Assembly: GCF_900109465.1 (NCBI RefSeq)
Contig: NZ_FOAZ01000002.1
Coordinates: 434,001-498,000, forward strand
Length of the DNA: 64,000 nucleotides
Source of the DNA: Streptacidiphilus jiangxiensis
Lineage (GTDB): Bacteria; Actinomycetota; Actinomycetes; Streptomycetales; Streptomycetaceae
Direction of reading: 5' to 3'
Shown here one piece after another: positions 16,889 through 24,265 of this stretch (positions are counted from its first letter, which is position 1; every line of letters begins with the position of its first letter). Position numbers and translations under genes: made by a program. The notes under the pieces are model-generated. The model was given only the letters and a program-made list of their open reading frames with translations, made no database searches and was not told the origin of the DNA.

Positions 16889-19672
16889 ATGGGGAGTTCG
16901 GCCGGCGCGGGCGCTCCGGGTGTGGCAGGGGCGGTCACCGGGGCATTGGCGGGGATCGCAGGGACGCGACCTCGACCGTGGGCCCCGTGGCACGAGGGCG
17001 ACGGGGGATCGTCGCGGGCGCGCGAACGATTCTTCGAGGGCGTGCTCGGGCTCGTCGGGAGCGACGCGCCGTGGGGTGAGGCGCCAGGTGCGGTGCGGGC
17101 CGGGGTGCTCGCGTCGTGGGAACGGTGCCGCGCCCGGAGGCTGTCGGTCGACGGGACGGCCCTGCCCTACGACCCGGAGTTCGTCCAGGAGGAACGGCTG
17201 CTGGTGGCCTCGCTGCCGGTGCTGGACCGGCTGCACCGCCAACTGCTCGGCAGTCGGGTCAGCGTGCTGTTGACCGACGGGCGTGCCCGGGTGGTGGAGC
17301 GGCGGGCCGGCGAGCCCGACCTGAACCGCCACCTGGACGCGGTCCAGCTCGCCCCGGGGTTCGGGTGGGCGGACCACGAAGCAGGGACGAACGGCATCGG
17401 CACGGTCCTGGCCGAGGGCCGGGCCGCAGTGATCCTCGGCAGCGAGCACTTCTCCGAGGCTCACCGCGCCTTCGCCTGCGCGGGCGCGCCGATCCGGGAC
17501 CCGTTCACCGGCACGATCCGGGGCGTCGTCGACCTGACGAGCCGACGACGCGACGCCCACCCGCTCATGGCCGCCCTCGCCCGAGAGGCGGCTCTGGCGG
17601 TCGAGCAGCGGCTGCTGGAGCAGTACTCCCTGGGCGAGCGCGCCCTGCACGACAGGGCGCTGCGTTCCCTCGGAGCAGTGGGCGCCGTCGGCGCGGGCCG
17701 GGGCGTTCACGGCCACCGCCGACGCCGCACCAGCTCCCCCGGCTGGACCGCGCCGGTCCAGCACACCTTAGGCAGCGGCGGCCAGGGTCCGGGCGACGCG
17801 GGCGGGAACAGCACCGCCGAGCGCGCACCCGAACTGTCGGGGCGGGCCCCGGTCGACCCTTTGCCGGGGCGCGCCTCTCTCGGCCCTCCGCCAGGGTCCG
17901 ACCAGCACATCCCCGCATACCACCCCGTCGACCAGCACCCCTTCGCGCACGGGGATGCGGCGGGCCGAGTCGCCCTGGCCGCGCGCGACCGCCTCGCCCT
18001 GCTCTGGGAGGCCGGCGTGCGGATCGGGACCACGCTCGACGTCGCGCAGACGGCGGACGAGCTGGCCGACGTGGCGCTGCCGCACTTCGCCCAGTACGCG
18101 ACCGTCGACCTGGCCGAGTGGGTGCCGGACGGCGCCGAGCCGCCCGCCGGCGATGCTCCGGCTCCGATACGCCGCAGCGCGACGCGGACACTCCGGCCGG
18201 GCGGGGCGCTGGTGCCGGTCGGCGCGCCCGTGGGCTACCAGGCCGGGTCGGCGCAGGGCCGGGCCCTGGTCGGCGGGCGCGCGGTGCTCGACGAGGAGCC
18301 CGAGCGGATGGTCCGGTCCGAACCGGGCCTGGAGCAGTACCGGATGGGCTCGGTGATCGCTGTGCCGCTGTCCGCCCGGGGCACGGTGCTCGGCGTGGCG
18401 TCGTTCTACCGCTCGCTCGACGCGGGCCCGTTCCGTGCGGACGACCTGACGCTTGCCGAGGAGCTCGGGCATCGGGCCGCCGTCTGCCTCGACAACGCGC
18501 GCCGCTACACCCGCGAGCACGCGCTCGCGCTGACCCTGCAGCGCAGCCTGTTGCCGCGGGCGCTGCCGGATCTGCCCGCGATCGAGGTGGCGCACCGGTA
18601 CCTGCCGGCGCAGGAGGGCGTCGGCGGGGACTGGTTCGACGTCATCCCGCTCTCCGGCGCCCGTGTCGCGCTCGTCGTCGGGGACGTGGTCGGGCACGGC
18701 ATCCACGCCGCCGCGACGATGGGCCGGCTACGCACGGCCGTGCGCAACTTCTCCGCGCTCGACCTGCCGCCCGAGGAGTTGCTCGGGCATCTCGACGCGC
18801 TCGTGGACGCGATGGACCAGGAGGAGGGCGAACTCGGCGGCATCGGCATCATCGGTGCGACCTGCCTCTACGTCATCTACGACCCCGTCACCCACCACTG
18901 CACGCTCGCCAGTGCTGGACACCCCTCTCCCGCGCTGCTGCTGCCGGACGGCTCGGTCGGCTTTCCCGAGGTACCGCCGGGGCCGCCGCTCGGACTGGGC
19001 AGCACGCCGTTCGAGGCGGTCGAGTTCGACCTGCCCGAGGGCAGCGAGATCGTCCTCTATACGGACGGCCTGATCGAGGACCGCGGCCAGGACATCGACG
19101 TGGGCCTCGCCCGCCTCGCCGAGGCGCTGGCGGCCGCGCGCCCGGGGCGCGACCGCAGGCCCGAGGCGCTGTGCCGGGCCGTCGTCTCGGCGCTGCTTCC
19201 GCAGCGGCCCCGCGACGACGTGGCGCTGCTGATCGCGCGGACGCGCGGAGTCAGCGAGGCGATGGTCGCCCGCTGGCCGGTGCCCATGGATCCGGCGGCG
19301 GTCTCGCGGCTGCGCACCCAGGTGGTCGCCCGACTCGACGTCTGGGGGTTGGGCGAGCTGGCCGGCACGGTGGAGCTGCTGGTCAGCGAGCTGGTCACGA
19401 ACGCGATCCGGCATGCGTCCGGCCCGGTGGAGCTGCGGCTGCTGCGCGACCGCTCGTTGATCTGCGAGGTGGCGGACGGCAGCAGTGTCTCCCCCCGGAT
19501 GCGCCGCGCACGCACGGAGGACGAGGGTGGTCGCGGGCTGTTCCTGGTGGCCCAGCTCGCCGAACGCTGGGGGACGCGCTTCACCAGCGGCGGCAAGGTG
19601 ATCTGGGCGGAGCTCACGACGCGGAAGCGGTTCGCGGCGCTCGCCGCGCCACGACGCGAAGCCGCCGGGTGA
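16889..19672 (+). CDS. GAF/SpoIIE protein phosphatase with HATPase anti-sigma-like domain
   Basis: A 927-residue cytoplasmic signalling protein. An AcoR-type GAF region occupies about residues 50-260 (DHEAGTNGIGTVLAEGR, SEHFSEAHRAFACAGAPI), then a linker, a second GAF (about 360-560), a PP2C-like SpoIIE phosphatase with the EGVGGDWFDV and GDVVGHG metal-binding motifs (about 560-790), and a GHKL ATPase (LLVSELVTNAIRHA, EGGRGLFLVAQLAERWG) resembling RsbW-type anti-sigma kinases. Both switch activities in one chain suggest control of an anti-anti-sigma factor. ATG 16889 is chosen for its GGGGAGG site; 62 repeat-rich upstream codons are excluded. One codon (17768-17770) is TTA, the bldA-dependent leucine codon. 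Confidence 0.9.
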   Translation: MGSSAGAGAPGVAGAVTGALAGIAGTRPRPWAPWHEGDGGSSRARERFFEGVLGLVGSDAPWGEAPGAVRAGVLASWERCRARRLSVDGTALPYDPEFVQEERLLVASLPVLDRLHRQLLGSRVSVLLTDGRARVVERRAGEPDLNRHLDAVQLAPGFGWADHEAGTNGIGTVLAEGRAAVILGSEHFSEAHRAFACAGAPIRDPFTGTIRGVVDLTSRRRDAHPLMAALAREAALAVEQRLLEQYSLGERALHDRALRSLGAVGAVGAGRGVHGHRRRRTSSPGWTAPVQHTLGSGGQGPGDAGGNSTAERAPELSGRAPVDPLPGRASLGPPPGSDQHIPAYHPVDQHPFAHGDAAGRVALAARDRLALLWEAGVRIGTTLDVAQTADELADVALPHFAQYATVDLAEWVPDGAEPPAGDAPAPIRRSATRTLRPGGALVPVGAPVGYQAGSAQGRALVGGRAVLDEEPERMVRSEPGLEQYRMGSVIAVPLSARGTVLGVASFYRSLDAGPFRADDLTLAEELGHRAAVCLDNARRYTREHALALTLQRSLLPRALPDLPAIEVAHRYLPAQEGVGGDWFDVIPLSGARVALVVGDVVGHGIHAAATMGRLRTAVRNFSALDLPPEELLGHLDALVDAMDQEEGELGGIGIIGATCLYVIYDPVTHHCTLASAGHPSPALLLPDGSVGFPEVPPGPPLGLGSTPFEAVEFDLPEGSEIVLYTDGLIEDRGQDIDVGLARLAEALAAARPGRDRRPEALCRAVVSALLPQRPRDDVALLIARTRGVSEAMVARWPVPMDPAAVSRLRTQVVARLDVWGLGELAGTVELLVSELVTNAIRHASGPVELRLLRDRSLICEVADGSSVSPRMRRARTEDEGGRGLFLVAQLAERWGTRFTSGGKVIWAELTTRKRFAALAAPRREAAG

Positions 19673-19707
19673 TCCGCTGCACCACCCGACCGGACGTAGG
19701 GTGAGGC

Positions 19708-20325
19708 ATGGCAGAAATGATCTCCGAGCCGGGCCCTGACCAGCCGTACCGTCCCGTGACGTTCATCCGGGGCGCCCAGTCGTCGGGGCAGTTCCCGGTC
19801 GGGGGCTGGGACTGGGAGCGCCAGGTGCACGCGGAGGCGCCGGACGGTTCGGACCGCGCCGCGGTGCGCCGCGTCAACCTCGCGGCGTTCCCCACCCCGA
19901 ACGAGGCCGATCTCGTCGACGCGCTGCGGCAGGACCCGGAGGCGTGGCTGCCCGAGCTCTCCGTGGTCGCCCTGGACCCGGACGGCGGGGTGGTCGGCCA
20001 CGCGCTGCTGACCCGCTGTCACGTGGACGGCGTGCCGGCGCTGGCCCTCGCACCCGTCGCGGTGCTGCCGGCCTGGCAGCGGCAGGGCGCCGGCGCGGCG
20101 ATGATCCGCGCGCTGCTGACGGCCGCTCACGCAGCCGGGGAACAACTGGTGCTGGTCCTCGGCCACCCGGCCTACTACCCGCGTTTCGGCTTCGTCCCCG
20201 CCTCGGGTTACGGCATCCGGCCGCCGTTCGCGGTGCCGGACGAGGCCATGATGGCCCTCGCCCTCGACCCGGGCCGCCCGGTCCCGGGCGGCTCGATCCG
20301 CTACGCCCCCGCCTTCGGGGACTAG
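19708..20325 (+). CDS. GNAT family N-acetyltransferase
   Basis: A 205-residue protein with a GNAT fold resembling YhbS-type acetyltransferases: RRVNLAAFPTPNEADLVDAL, then the acetyl-CoA-binding core ALAPVAVLPAWQRQGAGAAMIRALL (Q/R-x-x-G-x-G/A), HPAYYPRFGFVPASGYGI and the C-terminal PFAVPDEAMMALAL. The substrate is unknown. The first 40 residues precede the domain. It starts 35 bp after the SpoIIE gene in the same orientation and may be read through from it. Confidence 0.85.
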   Translation: MAEMISEPGPDQPYRPVTFIRGAQSSGQFPVGGWDWERQVHAEAPDGSDRAAVRRVNLAAFPTPNEADLVDALRQDPEAWLPELSVVALDPDGGVVGHALLTRCHVDGVPALALAPVAVLPAWQRQGAGAAMIRALLTAAHAAGEQLVLVLGHPAYYPRFGFVPASGYGIRPPFAVPDEAMMALALDPGRPVPGGSIRYAPAFGD

Positions 20326-20335
20326 CTGTCAGGAC

Positions 20336-20392
20336 GAGCCTTCGAGGACCGGCCGCCAGGGATCGGCCTTCGAGGAGCGGCCTTCGAGGAGC
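20336..20392. repeat. 14-bp tandem repeat between converging genes
   Basis: GGCCTTCGAGGAGC occurs back-to-back at 20365-20378 and 20379-20392, with a diverged copy at 20336-20349, between the GNAT gene and the converging membrane protein gene. Confidence 0.65.
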
Positions 20393-20422
20393 GGACCCTG
20401 TCCCGAGGGCCCGTCCGTCCGG

Positions 20423-20983
20423 CTAGGAGCCGGCGGACGAGGCGTCGTCCGCCGCGCCCGAGGACTGGGTCGGGATGTGGGCGAGGGTGGTCGCGCCCGT
20501 TCCGGTCGACGGGCTGCCGGACGGACTGCCGTGGACCGGGGCCGGCGGGTCCGCCGGGTCGGTCAGGGTGTGGGTGAGGTTGCGGGTGTCGAGGAACAGC
20601 GCGCTGAACGCCGCCGCGACGGCCACGAAGGCGTCGGGGGCGTTGGCATGGCCGCTGCCGTTCACGGCGAGGGCCAGGGCGGTGAGCAGCAGCGCCGCGC
20701 AGCCGACGACGGTCTGCACGGCCCAGAAGGCGTCGGTCTCGCTCAGGCTTCCCCGGTTCTCGCCGCCGCCCTCCCCCGCGGGCGGCTTGGAGCCGCTGCC
20801 TGGGTTGATGACGGCGCCGAGGAGTCCGGCGGCGAGCGCACCGAAGACCTGGCCGACCTGGGAGAGGTCGACCTTGCCGCCCTGCCAGGCGACCACGGTC
20901 ATCACGAGCATCAGGCCCAGATAGGCGACGGTCAGCGCGGCCCGGGCCAGGGTCCGCGGCTTGGGCACCAGTTCGGCGAACAT
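20423..20983 (-). CDS. hypothetical membrane protein
   Basis: A 186-residue protein with four hydrophobic segments (LTVAYLGLMLVMTVVAW, VFGALAAGLLGAVINP, FWAVQTVVGCAALLLTALALAV and PDAFVAVAAAFSALFLDT), a Gly/Ser-rich loop after the second, and a Pro/Ser/Thr-rich C-terminal tail. The ATG at 20983 is chosen because the longer frame adds only an unlikely basic stretch. I do not recognise the family. It stands alone, convergent to the GNAT gene. Confidence 0.6.
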   Translation of the reverse strand: MFAELVPKPRTLARAALTVAYLGLMLVMTVVAWQGGKVDLSQVGQVFGALAAGLLGAVINPGSGSKPPAGEGGGENRGSLSETDAFWAVQTVVGCAALLLTALALAVNGSGHANAPDAFVAVAAAFSALFLDTRNLTHTLTDPADPPAPVHGSPSGSPSTGTGATTLAHIPTQSSGAADDASSAGS

Positions 20984-21068
20984 GCCCCAACGATGGTGCG
21001 ACCGTCCGGGCCCCACAACGCCTTGTCCGATAACGATTTGACAGAACGTCGTCCGCTTGGGCGCCGAT

Positions 21069-21308
21069 TCAGGCCTGATTCGGCGGGGTGAGCGACTCGA
21101 CGATGTCGGCGCTCTCACCCTCGAAGTCGAAGTGGTCCAGGGTGACGCCGTAGCGTCGGGCCATCTCGTAGAGGTCGTGGGGCTCGGTGACCACGGTCTC
21201 CTCGCCGATGGGGTTGTTGAGCGCGTCGTGTGCCTGGGCGACGACGTGCCGGGGGCCGATCTCGGTCTTGACCCAGACCCGAACCGATGTCCCGGATTGT
21301 CCCGTCAT
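21069..21308 (-). CDS. small conserved-looking hypothetical protein
   Basis: A 79-residue soluble protein starting at ATG 21308 (MTGQSGTSVRVWVKTEIG) and ending in an acidic tail (DHFDFEGESADIVESLTPP). It shows regular alternation of beta-like and helical segments and normal codon bias, so it is probably real. I do not recognise the family. It is leftward and well separated from both neighbours. Confidence 0.55.
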   Translation of the reverse strand: MTGQSGTSVRVWVKTEIGPRHVVAQAHDALNNPIGEETVVTEPHDLYEMARRYGVTLDHFDFEGESADIVESLTPPNQA

Positions 21309-21475
21309 GATCCAATTATCCGCCCGCGCACGCGGAAGCGCCACCCCGACACGCGCAGTAGTCGTCCGAGGCGTGCCGATGCCGGGCGAGGAGTACCTCT
21401 CACCCGGCATCGGTACGGCCTCGGCACGGCGTCGACACAGCCTCGGCCTCGTGAAGGGAGGCTGAAAGGGAGGCG

Positions 21476-21667
21476 TCAGCCGACCGGCGCGCCGGACTCG
21501 ACGAGCTTGGCGTAGGGGGCGTGCTTGCGCACCGCCTCGATGCTGCGCTCGCAGGCCTCGCGCGAGTCGAAGACCTCGCTGACCGCGATGACCTCGCCCG
21601 ACGCGGCCTTGAGCGTGAACCGGAACTCCTGCGCCTTGTCGCTGTGCACTTCGAACTTGCCGGGCAT
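21476..21667 (-). CDS. YegP/DUF1508 family protein
   Basis: A 63-residue single-copy DUF1508 (YegP-like) protein: KFEVHSDKAQEFRFTLKAASGEVI, then SEVFDSREACERSIEAVRKHAP. Other family members often contain two such repeats. Members fold as small beta-alpha units of unknown function. An RBS (AAGGAG) lies just upstream of ATG 21667. Confidence 0.8.
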   Translation of the reverse strand: MPGKFEVHSDKAQEFRFTLKAASGEVIAVSEVFDSREACERSIEAVRKHAPYAKLVESGAPVG

Positions 21668-21791
21668 GCCCGCACTCCTTCGCCTGTCGTCGTCACTGTC
21701 TGTCGCCGTTCGATCACAGATGGGCGACTACAGCGAAGCTAACGCCGATCCCCGATGTCGGCATCCGGAGCGGACCCGCCCGGCACCGAGG

Positions 21792-22964
21792 TCAGTCGGC
21801 CGACGGCAGCTGCAGCACCCCCGTCCCGCGCTTGACCAGCTCACCGGCGATGATGAGGCGCTGGATCTCCGAGGTGCCCTCCCAGATCCGGTCCACCCGC
21901 AGCTCGCGGTAGAGACGCTCGACGGGGTAGCTGCGGTCGTAGCCGCGACCGCCGAAGATCTGCACGCACCGGTCGATGACCCGGCCGGACGCCTCGCTGG
22001 CGGAGAGCTTCGCGATGGCGGCCTTGGCGTGCAGGGTCTTGCGGTCGGTGTCGGGCTGGTCGGCCTCCCAGGCGACCTGGTGGGTGTAGGCGCGGTGCAC
22101 CGCGATGTCCGCGGCGCTGTCCGCCAGCATGCCCTGCACCAGCTGGAACGAGGCGATCGGCTGACCGAACTGCTGCCGCTCCACCGCCCAGTCCCGGGCG
22201 AGCTCCAGGCCGCGCTCGGCGGCGCCGATGGTCCGCGCGGCGATCATCAGCCGCTCCTCGGTGAACCAGGACCGAGTGATGTCGTATCCGTTGCCGAGCC
22301 CGCCGAGCACGGCGTCCTCGGGGACGAACACGTCGGTGAAGGTGAACTCGGGGTGCTCGTAGACGAAGGTGTGCATGAAGCGCGGAACCCGCGTCATCGC
22401 GATGCCGGGAGTGTCCTTGTCGACCAGGAACAGCGTCGGCGCCTTCTCCTCCCCCGCCGCGGCGAGCAGGATCAGGAAGTCGGCGTGGTCGCCGACGGTG
22501 ACGAACCACTTCTCGCCGTTGATCAGCCAGCCGCCGTCCGTGCGGGTGGCGGTGGTGGCGAGGTTCTGCGGGTCGGAACCGGCGCCCGGCTCGGTGACGG
22601 CGTAGCAGTCGCGCCGCTCGCCCTTGATGACGGGGACCAGGTAGCGCTCGCGCTGCTCCGGGGTGCAGAAGCGCAGGGCGTTGGCGGGTCGCCAGACCAT
22701 GTCCCACAGGGCACCGGTCAGCCGGCCCAGCTCCTCCTGGACGACGGCCTGCTCCAGGATGGTCAGCCCGGCGCCGCCCCACTCGGCGGGCATGTTGACG
22801 GCCTGCAGTCCGGCGTCGAGGACGGCCTCGCGGACGGCGTCGTGCGCCTCGCGGGGCAGGCCGTTGTTCTCCTCGCAGTCGACCTCGTACTTGGCGACGA
22901 AGTCCATCAGCTCCCGGGCCCGGGCCTTGAGCTCGGCCTGACGCGGGGTGAGACGGAAGTCCAT
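21792..22964 (-). CDS. acyl-CoA dehydrogenase, downstream paralogue
   Basis: A 390-residue FAD-dependent acyl-CoA dehydrogenase. FAD and substrate motifs are CYAVTEPGAGSDPQNL and NGEKWFVTVGDHADF; the C-terminus has QIFGGRGYDRSYPVERLY and WEGTSEIQRLIIA, with the active-site Glu of the EGT motif. It creates a 2,3-double bond in an acyl-CoA and passes electrons to ETF. It is the last gene of the leftward operon. Its C-terminal half is nearly identical to that of the neighbour at 23038-24210, while the N-terminal half is much more diverged. Confidence 0.93.
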   Translation of the reverse strand: MDFRLTPRQAELKARARELMDFVAKYEVDCEENNGLPREAHDAVREAVLDAGLQAVNMPAEWGGAGLTILEQAVVQEELGRLTGALWDMVWRPANALRFCTPEQRERYLVPVIKGERRDCYAVTEPGAGSDPQNLATTATRTDGGWLINGEKWFVTVGDHADFLILLAAAGEEKAPTLFLVDKDTPGIAMTRVPRFMHTFVYEHPEFTFTDVFVPEDAVLGGLGNGYDITRSWFTEERLMIAARTIGAAERGLELARDWAVERQQFGQPIASFQLVQGMLADSAADIAVHRAYTHQVAWEADQPDTDRKTLHAKAAIAKLSASEASGRVIDRCVQIFGGRGYDRSYPVERLYRELRVDRIWEGTSEIQRLIIAGELVKRGTGVLQLPSAD

Positions 22965-23037
22965 GGTGGGTGCTCCTCAGCGGAAGAAGAAGACGAAGAA
23001 GACGAAGCTGGGCAGGGTGGGTGGAACGGGCGTTGCG

Positions 23038-24210
23038 TCAGTGCGTGGGCAGCTGGAGGGCACGGGTGCCGCGCTTGATCAGCTCGTTGGCGATGATGAG
23101 GCGCTGGATCTCGGAGGTGCCCTCCCAGATCCGGTCGACCCGCAGCTCCCGGTACATCCGCTCGACGGGGTAGCTGCGGTCGTAGCCGCGCCCGCCGAAG
23201 ATCTGCACGCACCGGTCCACGACGCGTCCGGCCGCCTCACTGGCGGCGAGCTTGGCCGTGGATGCCTTGGCGTGCAGGGTCTTGCGGTCGGTGTCGGGCC
23301 GGTCGGCCTCCCAGGCGACCTGATGGGTGTAGGCGCGGTGCACCGCGATCTCCGCGGCGCAGTCCGCGAGCATGCCCTGCACCAGCTGGAAGGAGGCGAT
23401 CGGCTGACCGAACTGCTCGCGCCGCACGGCCCAGTCCCGGGCGAGCTCCAGGGCGCGCTCGGCGGCGCCGACCGTCCGGGCGGCGATCATCAGGCGCTCG
23501 TCGGTGAACCACTCCTTCGTCAGCTCGTAGCCCTGGCCGACCTCGCCCAGGACGTCCTCGTCGGAGACGAAGACGTCGGCGAAGGTGAACTCGGGGTGCC
23601 CGTTGACGGCGGTGTGCATGAAGCGCGGGACGCGCGACATGGTGACGCCGGGTGCCTGCTTGTCGACGAAGAAGAGCGTGGCGGCGCGCTCCGGCCCGGC
23701 GTCGGCCTGAACCACGAGGAAATCGGCGATGTCGCCGCAGGTGACGAACCACTTCTCGCCGTTGAGCAGCCACCCGCCCTCGGTGCGGGTGGCGGTGGTC
23801 GTGCCGGAGGAGGGGTCGGATCCGGCACCGGGCTCGGTGACGGCGAAGGCGTCGAACTTCTCGGCCCGGACGATCGGCAGCAGGTACTTCTCACGCTGCG
23901 CTTCCGTGCCGTGGACCAGCACGTTGGCCGGGCGCCACGGGATGTCCCACAGGCAGTTGGTGACCTTGCCGAACTCCTCCTCGACGATCACCTGGTCCAG
24001 CAGGGACAGGCCCGGGCCGCCGAACTCGACGGGCATGTTGATGGCGTAGACGCCGGCGTCCATCGCGGCGCGGGTCAGCTCCCGCACCGTCTCGGCCGGC
24101 AGCGGCCCGCCGGCCTGCTCGGACTCGTCCTCGTACTGCATCAGCAGCCGGGCGTAGCCGGCGGCGCGGCGCTTGAGGTCGGCCTGTTCGGGGGTGTAGC
24201 GGAAGTCCAT
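23038..24210 (-). CDS. acyl-CoA dehydrogenase, upstream paralogue
   Basis: A second 390-residue acyl-CoA dehydrogenase with the same layout (FAVTEPGAGSDPSSG, NGEKWFVTCGDIADF, WEGTSEIQRLIIA). The N-terminal helical domain, which shapes the acyl pocket, differs clearly from its paralogue, so the two probably take different acyl-CoAs in one pathway or form a heteromer. A 73-bp spacer with short GAAGAAGACG repeats separates them. Confidence 0.93.
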   Translation of the reverse strand: MDFRYTPEQADLKRRAAGYARLLMQYEDESEQAGGPLPAETVRELTRAAMDAGVYAINMPVEFGGPGLSLLDQVIVEEEFGKVTNCLWDIPWRPANVLVHGTEAQREKYLLPIVRAEKFDAFAVTEPGAGSDPSSGTTTATRTEGGWLLNGEKWFVTCGDIADFLVVQADAGPERAATLFFVDKQAPGVTMSRVPRFMHTAVNGHPEFTFADVFVSDEDVLGEVGQGYELTKEWFTDERLMIAARTVGAAERALELARDWAVRREQFGQPIASFQLVQGMLADCAAEIAVHRAYTHQVAWEADRPDTDRKTLHAKASTAKLAASEAAGRVVDRCVQIFGGRGYDRSYPVERMYRELRVDRIWEGTSEIQRLIIANELIKRGTRALQLPTH

Positions 24211-24265
24211 GGGCTCAGGTCTCCTGCAGTGGGTGGGGGTGGGGTGGTGGGTTGGCGGTGGGAAC

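Noticed and set aside
17116..19704. An 862-codon frame overlapping the SpoIIE gene
   Set aside because: Pro/Arg/Gly-rich shadow frame; the true gene in the other frame has all catalytic motifs.
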